Below are positions 8,377 through 16,703 of a DNA stretch of 64,000 bases, piece after piece (the stretch's first letter is position 1; each line of letters opens with the position of its first letter). The notes under the pieces were generated by a model that was not told where the DNA came from, made no database searches, and worked only from the letters and a program-made list of their open reading frames with translations. The translations under genes were made by a program, and so were the position numbers. Where the stretch lies: assembly GCA_963786985.1 (NCBI GenBank), contig CAWBBL010000032.1, positions 82,201-146,200 of the forward strand. Direction: 5' to 3'. The stretch is from Desertimonas sp963786985 (GTDB lineage Bacteria > Actinomycetota > Acidimicrobiia > Acidimicrobiales > Ilumatobacteraceae).

Positions 8377-9777
8377 GTGACGTCGTTCGACCTAGATCTC
8401 AGCAAGTACCAACTCGGCTGGAGCGACGAGGTCGAGTACGCCTTCGCCCCTGAAAAGGGCATCAACGAGGGCGTTGTCGAGCAGATCTCGTGGTGGAAGG
8501 GCGAGCCGCAGTGGATGGCCAACTTCCGCAGGCGCAGCCTGCGCACGTTCGACCGCAAGCCGATGGCGCCCTGGTTCGCCGTGAACATGCCGAACATCGA
8601 CTTCCAGGACATCTACTACTACCTCAAGCCGGCCACCGCCCAGGTCGACGAGTGGGACCAACTGCCCGCCCAGATGCAGGCGACCTACGAGAAGCTCGGA
8701 ATTCCCGAAGCCGAGCGCCAGTACCTCGCCGGAGTGACCGCGCAGTACGAGTCGGAGGTGGTGTTCCACCGCAACCGCGACGAGCTCGCCAAGCAGGGGA
8801 TCCTGTTCTGCGACATGGACACCGCCCTGCGCGAGTACCCCGACATCGTCAAGCAGTACTTCGGCACGGTCATCCCGCCGGGCGACAACAAGTTCGCCGC
8901 CCTCAACTCCAGCGTCTGGAGTGGCGGATCGTTCGTCTACGTCCCCGAAGGCGTCGACGTGGAGATGCCGCTGCAGGCCTACTTCCGGATCAACTCGGAG
9001 AACGCCGGGCAGTTCGAGCGCACGCTGATCATCGCCGAGGCCGGCTCCAAGGTGCACTACATCGAGGGCTGCTCGGCTCCGGTCTACACGAGTGACTCGC
9101 TGCACTCGGCGGTCGTCGAGATCATCGTCAAGCCGAGCGCCCGGGTGACCTACACGACGATCCAGAACTGGAGTCCCAACGTCTACAACCTCGTCACCAA
9201 GCGGGCCAAGGTCGAGGCCGAGGGCCACATGGAATGGATCGACGGCAACATCGGATCGAAGCTCACGATGAAGTATCCGAGCGTGTACCTGATGGGCCCG
9301 AAGGCCACCGGGAAAGTGCTGTCGGTCGCCTACGCCGGCGCCGGCCAGCACCAGGACGCGGGGGCCAAGATGATCCACGCCGCCCCGGAGACGTCGTCGA
9401 AGATCGTGTCCAAGTCGATCTCCAAGGACGGCGGGATCACCACGTATCGCGGCCTCGTGCGGGTCGACGAGGGGGCCACGGGCGTGAAGTCGCACGTGCA
9501 GTGCGACGCCCTGATCCTCGATGACGAGTCGGAGAGCCGCACCCTGCCGTACATGGAAGTCGGCCAGCGCGACGCGCAGATCGGCCATGAGGCGACGGTG
9601 TCCAAGGTCGCCGACGAGCAGCTCTTCTACCTCATGAGTCGTGGCCTCTCCGAGGAGCAGGCGATGGGCATGATCGTCAACGGGTTCATCGAGCCGATCA
9701 CGCGCACGTTGCCGATGGAGTACGCCGTCGAGTGGAGCCGGCTCATCGAGCTGCAGATGGAGGGATCCGTCGGCTGA
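8377..9777 (+). CDS. sufB: Fe-S cluster scaffold subunit SufB
   Basis: This is SufB, the scaffold subunit of the SufBCD complex that builds Fe-S clusters in the cytoplasm. It has 466 residues, the normal length, and is intact. Diagnostic segments are ISWWKGEPQWMANFRRRSLR, FGTVIPPGDNKFAALNSSVW, EGCSAPVYTSDSLHSAVVEI and VKSHVQCDALILDDESESRT. The last carries the cysteine that corresponds to the cluster-assembly cysteine of E. coli SufB. The GTG start has a strong GGAGG (8366-8370) six bases upstream. It stands alone: sufD, sufC, sufS and sufU lie 13-20 kb away, unlike the usual single suf operon. Confidence 0.97.
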   Translation: MTSFDLDLSKYQLGWSDEVEYAFAPEKGINEGVVEQISWWKGEPQWMANFRRRSLRTFDRKPMAPWFAVNMPNIDFQDIYYYLKPATAQVDEWDQLPAQMQATYEKLGIPEAERQYLAGVTAQYESEVVFHRNRDELAKQGILFCDMDTALREYPDIVKQYFGTVIPPGDNKFAALNSSVWSGGSFVYVPEGVDVEMPLQAYFRINSENAGQFERTLIIAEAGSKVHYIEGCSAPVYTSDSLHSAVVEIIVKPSARVTYTTIQNWSPNVYNLVTKRAKVEAEGHMEWIDGNIGSKLTMKYPSVYLMGPKATGKVLSVAYAGAGQHQDAGAKMIHAAPETSSKIVSKSISKDGGITTYRGLVRVDEGATGVKSHVQCDALILDDESESRTLPYMEVGQRDAQIGHEATVSKVADEQLFYLMSRGLSEEQAMGMIVNGFIEPITRTLPMEYAVEWSRLIELQMEGSVG

Positions 9778-9881
9778 CGCCGTCGCCGATCACGATCGAA
9801 CGTGGCGGCTCCGATTCCTGGCCGATTGACGGACGCCAACGTCCGCACCTCGACCTCTGATCGATGCAACGAGGACGACGA

Positions 9882-10601
9882 CTACGTGACCCACGCGGCG
9901 AACAGGGCCACGGCGCCGACGACGTCGAGCTCGAAGCGTTCGAATCGGCGGTCCAACTCCCGGCGCAAACCGTCGAGATCATCGTCGACGTTGGAGAAGA
10001 TGCCCTTCTTGTTGTAGACGCCCATCAGCTTGCGGCTCAATCGAGTGTGCTGCACACCGTCGTTGAGGATCGTCGTCCCGAAGATCACGCCGCCTGGCGT
10101 GACGAGCGGAGTGAGGTTGTCGAACACGACCGCCTTGGCGGCGAGGTCACCTGGCATGCAGTGCAACACGTAGCCGAGGCCCACCGAGCGGAACGACTGC
10201 GGCTCCAGGGCGATCGGTTCGAGGGCGTTGGCGGCGACGATGTCGGGCCGGAACCGCCGGAGGCGACGCCCGGCGAACTGCAACACGTCGGCGTTGGGGT
10301 CGAGAAGGGTGATCGACGGATCACGGGCCGGGAAGCGGCTGTGGTCGAGGTAGTAGCCCGTTCCCGGTCCGACGTCGAGATGGGGTGTGGCCAGGTGACG
10401 TTCGTAGTGGGTCTTGATCCGTCGGGCAGGGCACTGCCACACCAACGAGTTGGACAACCTGACGACGATCGTGTCGTAGGCCCGCAACGTCCGTTTCGTG
10501 TACACGGCCTGGCCGGCGTGGGCCGGATCGGCGTTGCCGAGGGCGAACGGGACGACGGACGACGGCTCGTCGGCGAATTCGGATGGTTGGATGACGGTCA
10601 T
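9882..10601 (-). CDS. Class I SAM-dependent methyltransferase
   Basis: This is a methyltransferase of 239 residues. The SAM-binding loop is LDVGPGTGYYLDHSRF, followed by an acidic residue at the end of strand 2 (ITLLDPN). The post-I sequence FRSVGLGYVLHCMPGDLAAK and TPGGVIFGTTILNDG fit the Methyltransf_25/12 group of small-molecule methyltransferases. The substrate cannot be told. It is transcribed divergently from the BTAD regulator at 10663, with 61 bases between them that hold tandem direct repeats, so it may be that regulator's target. I used ATG 10601; an earlier in-frame start would run into those repeats. Confidence 0.82.
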   Translation of the reverse strand: MTVIQPSEFADEPSSVVPFALGNADPAHAGQAVYTKRTLRAYDTIVVRLSNSLVWQCPARRIKTHYERHLATPHLDVGPGTGYYLDHSRFPARDPSITLLDPNADVLQFAGRRLRRFRPDIVAANALEPIALEPQSFRSVGLGYVLHCMPGDLAAKAVVFDNLTPLVTPGGVIFGTTILNDGVQHTRLSRKLMGVYNKKGIFSNVDDDLDGLRRELDRRFERFELDVVGAVALFAAWVT

Positions 10602-10620
10602 GGCGCGAGACTGACGAACC

Positions 10621-10640
10621 TCGCTCAACGCTCGCTCAAC
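10621..10640. promoter_or_regulatory. Tandem direct repeats with 11-base period, candidate BTAD/SARP operator
   Basis: TCGCTCAAC occurs at 10621-10629 and again at 10632-10640, exactly 11 bases apart, between the divergent methyltransferase and BTAD-regulator genes. SARP-family (OmpR-like plus BTAD) regulators are known to bind heptamer direct repeats with 11-base spacing, so these are good candidates for its binding site. Confidence 0.6.
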
Positions 10641-10662
10641 CTCCTGCGAAACAGCGGCAATC

Positions 10663-12297
10663 GTGATTGGAATCGACCGGCCGGTGTCCCCGCATCACAC
10701 GTCGATCAGGCTCCTCGGTCCGGTCGACGTCGTGGTCGCCGGCCAGCCAGTTGCCATCCGCAGCGCGTACGTGCGCACGATGCTGGCCGCCCTGGCGACC
10801 CGCCCGGGTCAGCTGCTTTCCGCCGACGCGTTGATCGAAGCACTGTGGGGTGACCGTGCGCCGCGGACCGCGCCACACGCCTTGCACGTTCATGCGTCGA
10901 GATTGCGGAAGCTGCTGCCCGCTGAGCTGGAGATCGTCGGCACTGCCGCCGGCTACGTCATGCGTCTGGGCCCCGAGCAGCTCGACGTCGACCGGTTCGA
11001 GGATCTCGCCGCCCGCGGTCGAGCCGAGCTGTCGAGCGGTGACGCGGCCGCGGCGACGACGATGTTGCGCTCGGCGCTGCGGCTGTGGCGCGGGCAGGCT
11101 CTGGCCGACGTCCCCGCGGAGCGGTTCGCCGAGGCCGACGTCCAGCGATGGGAGGAGCTTCGGCGGGTCACCGAGGAGGACCTCGTCGATGCCGAGCTGG
11201 CGGCGGGGAACCACGCCCGGGTCATCGCCGATCTCGAGACGCTCGTCAACGAACAGCCGTTCCGCGAGCGTCGGTGGGGTCAGCTGATGGTCGCCCTCTA
11301 TCGCGCGGGACGGCAGGCGGATGCGCTCGACCGCTATCGACACGTGCGCACGCTGCTCGCCGAGGAGCTGGGGCTCGACCCGTCGCCGACGTTGCGACGG
11401 TTGGAGGGAATGATCCTGCGCCAGGACGACGCCCTCGCCGTCGAGCCGGTGACAGGTGATGCCCCCGTCACGCGCTTTGCCCACGGCCCGGCCGGCCGCC
11501 TCGCTTATCAGGTTCTCGGTGCAGGACCCGAGAACCTCGTCTTCGTCCCCGGGTTCGGGGGCAACGTCGAGATCCGTTGGGAGCAACCGAACCTGGCGCG
11601 GTTGTACCGCCGGCTGGCGAGCGCCACCCGTCTCGTGCTCTTCGACAAGCGGGGCACCGGGCTCTCCGACCGCGACACGGGGATCCCGACGGTCGAGGAG
11701 CAGGTCGACGACGTGCTCGCCGTGATGGACGCCGCCGGCGTCGAGCGGGCGGCCCTGCTCGGCGTGATGGATGGCGGCACGATCGCCCTACTCGCCGCCG
11801 CAGCGCGGCCCGACCGGATCCGGGCGGTGGCGACCTACGCCTGCTTCAGCGCCTACGAACTACTCGGCGCCGGGGCCGGGGAGATGTTCGAGTCGTTGCG
11901 GTCGCAGGTCGACCGCGGGGTGTTCTTCGAGGACGCCATGCCGATACTCGCTCCGACCCGCGCCGACGATCCCTCGTTCGTCCGCTGGTTCGGCCGTTAC
12001 ATGCGCATGGCCGCTGGTCTCGGGGGAGCGGCGGCGCTCCTCGATCGCTTCCAGCAGATCGACATTCGAGCCGCGCTCCCGATGGTGTCCGTCCCCGTCC
12101 TCGCCATCCACCGCCAGGGCGACCGACTGATTCCATCTGTCAACGCCAGCTACATCGCTTCCCACGTGCAGGACGGCCAGGCGGTGATCCTCCCCGGCGA
12201 CGACTCGGTCATCTGGGCCGGCGACGTCGACGCCATAGCTTCCGAGGTGGAGTTGTTGGTCCTGGCGATGAGTTCGCCGAGCGGCGAGAGTCGGTAA
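10663..12297 (+). CDS. BTAD (SARP-like) regulator fused to a degenerate alpha/beta-hydrolase domain
   Basis: A 544-residue two-part regulator. Residues about 15-100 form an OmpR-type winged helix (IRLLGPVDVVVAGQPVAIRS, DALIEALWGDRAPRTAPHAL). Residues 105-250 form the bacterial transcriptional activation domain with TPR-like helices (LRLWRGQALADVPAERFAEA, GQLMVALYRAGRQADALDRY). From about 270 a complete alpha/beta-hydrolase fold follows (NLVFVPGFGGNVEIRWEQPN, LVLFDKRGTGLSDR). The nucleophile elbow reads GVMDGG, with Asp370 in place of Ser. The position expected for the catalytic His has Ser515 (PGDDSVIWAGD). The hydrolase half is therefore probably a ligand sensor rather than an enzyme. GTG 10684 is an alternative start. 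Confidence 0.88.
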   Translation: MIGIDRPVSPHHTSIRLLGPVDVVVAGQPVAIRSAYVRTMLAALATRPGQLLSADALIEALWGDRAPRTAPHALHVHASRLRKLLPAELEIVGTAAGYVMRLGPEQLDVDRFEDLAARGRAELSSGDAAAATTMLRSALRLWRGQALADVPAERFAEADVQRWEELRRVTEEDLVDAELAAGNHARVIADLETLVNEQPFRERRWGQLMVALYRAGRQADALDRYRHVRTLLAEELGLDPSPTLRRLEGMILRQDDALAVEPVTGDAPVTRFAHGPAGRLAYQVLGAGPENLVFVPGFGGNVEIRWEQPNLARLYRRLASATRLVLFDKRGTGLSDRDTGIPTVEEQVDDVLAVMDAAGVERAALLGVMDGGTIALLAAAARPDRIRAVATYACFSAYELLGAGAGEMFESLRSQVDRGVFFEDAMPILAPTRADDPSFVRWFGRYMRMAAGLGGAAALLDRFQQIDIRAALPMVSVPVLAIHRQGDRLIPSVNASYIASHVQDGQAVILPGDDSVIWAGDVDAIASEVELLVLAMSSPSGESR

Positions 12298-12328
12298 CGC
12301 CATCAGATCACGCGAGGAGGACGATCCA

Positions 12329-12700
12329 ATGTTCCGCACCACCAAGGCCTTCAGCGGTTTTGCCGTCAACGACATCGATGCGGCCAAGAAGTTCTACGGC
12401 GAGGTCCTCGGGATCGACGTCACGGAGGAGCACGGCCTGCTCAACCTGCACCTCGCCGGCGGCCGTGACACGCTCGCCTATCCGAAGTCCGACCACGTGC
12501 CGGCGACGTACACCATCCTCAACTTCCCCGTGGCGGACATCGACGCCGCGGTCGACGAGTTGGCCAGCCGCGGCGTGACGTTCGAGCGCTACGACGGCTT
12601 CGGTCAGGACGACAAGGGCATCGCCCGCGGCCCCGATGGCCCGCCGATCGCGTGGTTCACCGACCCGTCCGGCAACATCCTGGCGGTGCTCGAGGAGTAA
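12329..12700 (+). CDS. VOC superfamily protein (glyoxalase/dioxygenase fold)
   Basis: A 123-residue single-domain protein of the vicinal oxygen chelate superfamily. The two beta-alpha-beta-beta-beta modules are visible: FAVNDIDAAKKFYGEVLGID at the start, and FPVADIDAAVDELASRGVTF with AWFTDPSGNILAVLEE in the second half. The latter carries the Glu of the metal site. Many such proteins are small-molecule lyases, antibiotic-binding proteins or of unknown function, so no substrate is assigned. A GAGGAGG ribosome-binding site precedes the ATG. It lies 31 bases after the BTAD regulator on the same strand and may be co-transcribed with it. Confidence 0.85.
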   Translation: MFRTTKAFSGFAVNDIDAAKKFYGEVLGIDVTEEHGLLNLHLAGGRDTLAYPKSDHVPATYTILNFPVADIDAAVDELASRGVTFERYDGFGQDDKGIARGPDGPPIAWFTDPSGNILAVLEE

Positions 12701-12719
12701 ACGCGACGCATCGCGACAT

Positions 12720-12950
12720 CGGACATGTGCTTGAATGGACGCACCAGAGGGAGGAGGTGGTCCAACACGATGCATGAACTTTTCGGGACCCTGGAGGTGG
12801 TTGGCCGCTAGGCGGTCACGCTGAACGGCTGGCGAATACCCGCCAACCTCCGCCAATCGAGCCGCCGGAAGTCGTTCCGCCGGTAACACACCGCTCGGTT
12901 GGTCCCAATCAGTGTTCGATCCGAGGGGCGCGCCAGCGCCCCTCGGTCGC
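12720..12950 (+). ncRNA. Orphan small transcription unit with a 13-codon reading frame (candidate)
   Basis: Between the VOC stop and the convergent TetR gene lies a stretch that looks like a separate unit. GAGGAGG (12751-12757) precedes an ATG at 12770. That ATG opens a reading frame of 13 residues, MHELFGTLEVVGR, which stops at 12811. Downstream, GGTTGGC (12799-12805) can pair with GCCAACC (12842-12848), CGGAA/TTCCG forms a short hairpin near 12865, and the stretch ends in a strong terminator-like hairpin. No large gene follows. It could be a small RNA, a leader peptide that has lost its gene, or a microprotein. No promoter was recognised. Confidence 0.3.
12921..12946. terminator. Strong hairpin, probable bidirectional terminator
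   Basis: CCGAGGGGCG (12921-12930), the loop CGCCAG, and CGCCCCTCGG (12937-12946) form a perfect 10-base-pair stem with a 6-base loop. It lies between convergent genes. There is no U tract, as is common in actinobacteria. Confidence 0.65.
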
Positions 12951-12970
12951 GTCGGCACCTCGATCGTCGT

Positions 12971-13043
12971 TCTGGGGAAGATCCATGTCAGGGTCTGCCA
13001 CAAAACTTCCCCACATCGCCCGGTGGCACAAATCTTCCCCAGA
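12971..13043. repeat. Intergenic three-arm repeat, family A, copy 1
   Basis: TCTGGGGAAGAT (12971-12982) is a perfect inverted match to ATCTTCCCCAGA (13032-13043). An internal arm CTTCCCCACAT lies at 13006-13016 in the same direction as the right arm. The motif TGTCAGGGTCTG sits between the arms. The second copy is at 26547-26638. Confidence 0.8.
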
Positions 13044-13057
13044 TGGGGGACGGCAGG

Positions 13058-13630
13058 TCAGGTCTTGGTCAGGCCGGTGACCACGACGTCGAGGCAGGCG
13101 TCGACGTACTCCGGCGTGAGCTTGCGTCGGCGCACGATCTTCTGGAACACGATCGGTCCGACGGTCACGCCGATCAGCGCTTCGAGGCCGAGGCGGGCCA
13201 TGTCGTCACGGATCTCGCCGCGCTCCAGCGCCCGCTCGATGATCGTCCGGCACACCCGTTCGCGTTCGCTCCCAACTCGTTCGAGGAGGTAGGCCATCTC
13301 CGGATCGCGCCCGGCCGCCTCGATGATCGACGGCATGATCTGGCCGACGTTGCCCGACAGATCGGTGTGCATGACGGCGCCGAAGAACGATTCGAGATCG
13401 CCGCGCAGTGACCCGGTGTCGGGGGTGCGGAGGTGCTCGAACATCGCGTTGACCGCGTCGACGATCAACGACGTGCGCTCAGGCCAATGGCGGTAGATCG
13501 TCGTCTTGGCGACACCGGATCGGGCGGCGACGTCCTCGATCGTCAAGTTGATGACGCCGTTGTCGACGATCAGGTCCCTGGTGGCCTCCAACGCCTTGCG
13601 CCGGGCCTCGTCGCTGCGTGGTCTGGCCAC
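13058..13630 (-). CDS. TetR-family transcriptional regulator
   Basis: A 190-residue repressor. The N-terminal helix-turn-helix is typical (LTIEDVAARSGVAKTTIYRH, residues about 29-48). The C-terminal domain (IMPSIIEAAGRDPEMAYLLE, ALIGVTVGPIVFQKIVRRRK) matches the TetR_C group common beside drug exporters. It is transcribed divergently from the MFS transporter at 13714. A perfect 9-base palindrome lies in the 83-base gap, so it almost certainly controls itself and the transporter. The inducing ligand is unknown. Confidence 0.9.
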   Translation of the reverse strand: MARPRSDEARRKALEATRDLIVDNGVINLTIEDVAARSGVAKTTIYRHWPERTSLIVDAVNAMFEHLRTPDTGSLRGDLESFFGAVMHTDLSGNVGQIMPSIIEAAGRDPEMAYLLERVGSERERVCRTIIERALERGEIRDDMARLGLEALIGVTVGPIVFQKIVRRRKLTPEYVDACLDVVVTGLTKT

Positions 13631-13657
13631 GTGTCACCTGTCACTTTCTCGGGCTGT

Positions 13658-13679
13658 ATCGCTACGGTAGCGTAGCGAT
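13658..13679. promoter_or_regulatory. TetR operator palindrome
   Basis: ATCGCTACG (13658-13666), GTAG, CGTAGCGAT (13671-13679): perfect 9-base arms around a 4-base centre, midway between the divergent TetR and MFS genes. Size and position are those of a TetR-dimer operator. Confidence 0.7.
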
Positions 13680-13713
13680 CGGACTTGCCGAGAACCACCG
13701 ATTAGCTGCGTAG

Positions 13714-15393
13714 ATGGATGTGACACCTGTGACAGATGCGATTCAACGAGACGAACGTGTAGCGATGGCCGCCGAGGATCTCGACGGCATCGACCCCGTC
13801 GTGTACTCCCGGCGGTGGAAGACCTTGGCCGTGCTGTGTGCCTCGTTGATCATCGTCATCGTCGGCAACACCGTGCTCAATGTCGCGCTGCCGACGCTGC
13901 AGATGCCGGCGGCCGACGGGGGCATCGGGGCATCGAACACCGACATCCAGTGGATCGTCGATGCCTACGGCCTCGTGTTCGCCGGTCTGCTGTTCACGGC
14001 TGCTGCGCTTGGTGACCGGTTCGGCCGTAAGGGAGCCTTGCAGGCCGGCCTCGTCGTCTTCGGACTCGGATCGTTGCTCGGCGTGTTCGCCGACACCTCC
14101 GGATTGCTGATCGTCTCGCGCGCGGTGATGGGCGTCGGGGCGGCATTCGTCATGCCCTCGACACTGTCGATCCTCGCCAACGTGTTCCCGGCCCGGGAGC
14201 GGGCCAAGGCGATCGCCGTGTGGGCCGGCATCTCCGGCGCCGGCGCGGCGATCGGCCCGGTCGCCTCCGGAATGCTCCTCGAGCACTTCTGGTACGGCTC
14301 TGTGTTCCTCGTCAACCTGCCGATCATCATCGGGGCGATCGCCGCCGGGTACGTCCTCGTGCCGAAGTCGAAGGATGCCGGCGAGACGCCGCTCGACCCG
14401 GTCGGCGCCGTCCTGTCGATCCTCGGCCTGAGCTCGCTCGTGTACGCGATCATCGAGGGACCACACCACGGCTGGTTGAGCGTCGAGTCGGCGCTGTGGT
14501 TCGGCGCCGCGGCGGTCTTCCTGGTCACCTTCGGGCTGTGGGAGTGGCACAACCGCCATCCGATGCTCGAGCTGCGGCTGTTCAAGAATCCGCGGTTCGC
14601 CGTGTCGTCCGGTGGCATCACGCTCGTCTTCTTCGCGATGTTCGGGTCGTTCTTCATGCTCGCCCAGTACTTCCAGGGCGTCATCGGCTGGAGCCCGCTC
14701 GGCGCTGCCCTGCGCCTGGTGCCGTTCTCGGTGGTGATGATGATCATCGCCCCGAACACGCCGAAGCTGGTCGCCCGCCTCGGCGCCAACAAGGTCGGGG
14801 CACTCGGCCTCAGCTCGGTCGCCATCGGGATGATCGGCACGCAGCTGTTCTTCGACGTCGACACGCCCTACTGGACGATGCTGATCGTGATCTTCTTCCT
14901 CGCCGCCGGGATGGCGATGACGATGACGCCGATGACCACCCAGCTGATGGCTGCGGTTCCCCGCGACCGGGCCGGGATGGGATCGGCGACCAACGACACA
15001 ACCCGTGAGCTCGGTGGCGCACTGGGGGTCGCCGTGCTCGGGTCGCTGGTTACCAGCCAGTTCGCCAACGGTGTCGCCGCCGCAGTCAGCGACCTCCCGG
15101 CAGCCGTCCGGGAGGAAGCCGAGGGCGGTCTCGGCGGTGTGATCGGTTTGAACCTGCAGGGTCTTGTGCCGGACAGCGTCGTCGACACGGCGCGCCGTGC
15201 CTTCGTCGACGGCCTCGGCCTGGCGACCACGGTTTCGGCTGTCGTCGTGGTGATCGCCGCCGTGCTCGTCTACAAGTTCCTGCCCTCGGACCGTGGCTCG
15301 CTGGAGGTCTCCGGCGAGGGCGTCGAGGTCGAGCCCGGTGAAGCGGCGTTCAACGCCGGCGAGATCTCACCGGCACCGGTCGGCGGTCACTGA
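13714..15393 (+). CDS. MFS multidrug exporter, DHA2 (14-helix) type
   Basis: A 559-residue inner-membrane proton antiporter of the DHA2/EmrB type. The first helix follows RRWKTLAVLCASLIIVIVGN. Motif A reads ALGDRFGRKGAL, and the antiporter motif C region reads GISGAGAAIGPVASGMLLEH. A central helix (ALWFGAAAVFLVTFGLWEWH) and a long C-terminal tail fit the 14-helix group. FRNP-type text FKNPRFAVSSGGITLVFFAM is common in the family. It is divergent from a TetR repressor and probably exports a toxic compound that the repressor senses. The specific drug is not predictable. Confidence 0.9.
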   Translation: MDVTPVTDAIQRDERVAMAAEDLDGIDPVVYSRRWKTLAVLCASLIIVIVGNTVLNVALPTLQMPAADGGIGASNTDIQWIVDAYGLVFAGLLFTAAALGDRFGRKGALQAGLVVFGLGSLLGVFADTSGLLIVSRAVMGVGAAFVMPSTLSILANVFPARERAKAIAVWAGISGAGAAIGPVASGMLLEHFWYGSVFLVNLPIIIGAIAAGYVLVPKSKDAGETPLDPVGAVLSILGLSSLVYAIIEGPHHGWLSVESALWFGAAAVFLVTFGLWEWHNRHPMLELRLFKNPRFAVSSGGITLVFFAMFGSFFMLAQYFQGVIGWSPLGAALRLVPFSVVMMIIAPNTPKLVARLGANKVGALGLSSVAIGMIGTQLFFDVDTPYWTMLIVIFFLAAGMAMTMTPMTTQLMAAVPRDRAGMGSATNDTTRELGGALGVAVLGSLVTSQFANGVAAAVSDLPAAVREEAEGGLGGVIGLNLQGLVPDSVVDTARRAFVDGLGLATTVSAVVVVIAAVLVYKFLPSDRGSLEVSGEGVEVEPGEAAFNAGEISPAPVGGH

Positions 15394-15414
15394 GCGCCAT
15401 CCCCTCGGCGTCAG

Positions 15415-16659
15415 TCAGGCAGCGACCCGCTCGTAGACGGGCGCGGCCTCCAGCTCGAGGGCAACGACATCTCCGTCGCGGCGACCCGCGCCAGTGGTGC
15501 GGCGGGCCGCGTGCACGACGAGCACGAGGAGGACGATGGCTGCGGCGATGATGCCGAGGATCATCGTTCCAGCGGTGTGCACGCCCCAGCGCTCGCTGAC
15601 TGCGCCGAAGGCGAGGGAGAACGGCAGGAACACGATCCAGCTTCCAGCGCCGACCGTCGAGGAGACTCCGGATCGGATGTCGGAGGGGATGGCGTCGTGC
15701 AGTAGGCGGGTGAGGAAGATGCCGATGGCGATCGCCAGTGCGGCGAGGACCGCTTGGGCGGCGGTGGCGACGGCCGGGTTGCGGGCGAACACGAGTGTCA
15801 CGCCGCCGGTCACCAGCGCCGCCGACACGACGACCAGTGATGGCCACCGCTCGAACCGGACCCGTCCGGCGAGCAGCCCGCCGAGGCCGAGCGACGCCAT
15901 CAGGGCGGCCCACGCCGGCCCGAACGATCCCGCCGACGCGTCGGCGTCGACGAGCCACAGCGGGCCGAACTCGAACACGGCCTGGGTGAGCAGCCCGGTG
16001 AGGATCAACAAGGCGGCGATGGGGATCAGCCGGGTTTGCCGGCGCACGGTGAGCACGGTGGCGGCCAGGTGGTCGCCGAGCGAGTGACGCTCGGTGACCT
16101 CGTGCAGGTGCGGCTCGCGGAAGCGCAGCAGGAACAATGTCGACACGACGAGGAACGGAAGGGTGGCGAAGTACGTGACCCGGGGCGTTGTCGCCGCGGC
16201 GAGCACCCCGCCGGCCAGCGCGCCGAATGTCAACGACAGGCTTTCGGCGATGCGGACGCGGCCGACAACGGATTCGAAACGGTCACTGGACCCGGTCTCC
16301 TCGAGGACGGTGTCGTAAACAACGGCGTCGAACGTTCCCGATTGCATCGCGAAATACACGCCGAGGAACATCGCCGCCACGATGTACATCCCGACGCTGT
16401 TGCTCAACCCGCCCAGCAGCACGCTGGCGAAGGCGCCGAGGTTGCCGATGACGAGGACGCCACGCCGGCTCCACCGATCGGCAAGGACCCCGGACACGAC
16501 CTCGAGGAGGGGGACAAGGCCGGCGTACGCCGCGGCCATCACTCCGATCGTTTGCGGGGTGAACCCGATGTCGCTGAGAAAGAGCTTCTCGATGGGGACC
16601 CACAGGGCGACGCCTCCGAAGAAGAACGCGGCGATCAACGGGGCTAGGCGATTCAACAT
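15415..16659 (-). CDS. MFS transporter (12-helix)
   Basis: A 414-residue major facilitator with about 12 hydrophobic segments. It starts with PLIAAFFFGGVALWVPIEKL, and the loop 2-3 motif reads GVLADRWSRRGVLVIGN. The helix 4-5 region (AMQSGTFDAVVYDTVLEETG) resembles the Tet/MdfA-like MFS group. A highly charged loop (EVTERHSLGDH) divides the two halves. The start ATG at 16659 has AGGAG only two bases upstream. That site lies inside a palindrome, which suggests direct repression of translation and transcription. It is divergent from the HxlR regulator at 16740. The substrate is unknown. Confidence 0.85.
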   Translation of the reverse strand: MLNRLAPLIAAFFFGGVALWVPIEKLFLSDIGFTPQTIGVMAAAYAGLVPLLEVVSGVLADRWSRRGVLVIGNLGAFASVLLGGLSNSVGMYIVAAMFLGVYFAMQSGTFDAVVYDTVLEETGSSDRFESVVGRVRIAESLSLTFGALAGGVLAAATTPRVTYFATLPFLVVSTLFLLRFREPHLHEVTERHSLGDHLAATVLTVRRQTRLIPIAALLILTGLLTQAVFEFGPLWLVDADASAGSFGPAWAALMASLGLGGLLAGRVRFERWPSLVVVSAALVTGGVTLVFARNPAVATAAQAVLAALAIAIGIFLTRLLHDAIPSDIRSGVSSTVGAGSWIVFLPFSLAFGAVSERWGVHTAGTMILGIIAAAIVLLVLVVHAARRTTGAGRRDGDVVALELEAAPVYERVAA

Positions 16660-16660
16660 A

Positions 16661-16677
16661 ACTCCTAAAATAGGAGT
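16661..16677. promoter_or_regulatory. Palindromic operator overlapping the MFS ribosome-binding site
   Basis: ACTCCTA-AAA-TAGGAGT: 7-base perfect arms with a 3-base centre, one base upstream of the MFS start. The minus-strand AGGAG in the left arm is also the likely Shine-Dalgarno sequence. HxlR proteins bind short palindromes of this type; the divergent HxlR gene is the obvious partner. Confidence 0.6.
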
Positions 16678-16703
16678 GAATACTCTGAATAGTCAAGCAC
16701 TTG

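Noticed and set aside
12914..12922. GTTCGATCC resembling a tRNA or tmRNA T-loop
   Set aside because: No acceptor, anticodon or D arm can be drawn around it, and the following hairpin is a terminator-like stem.
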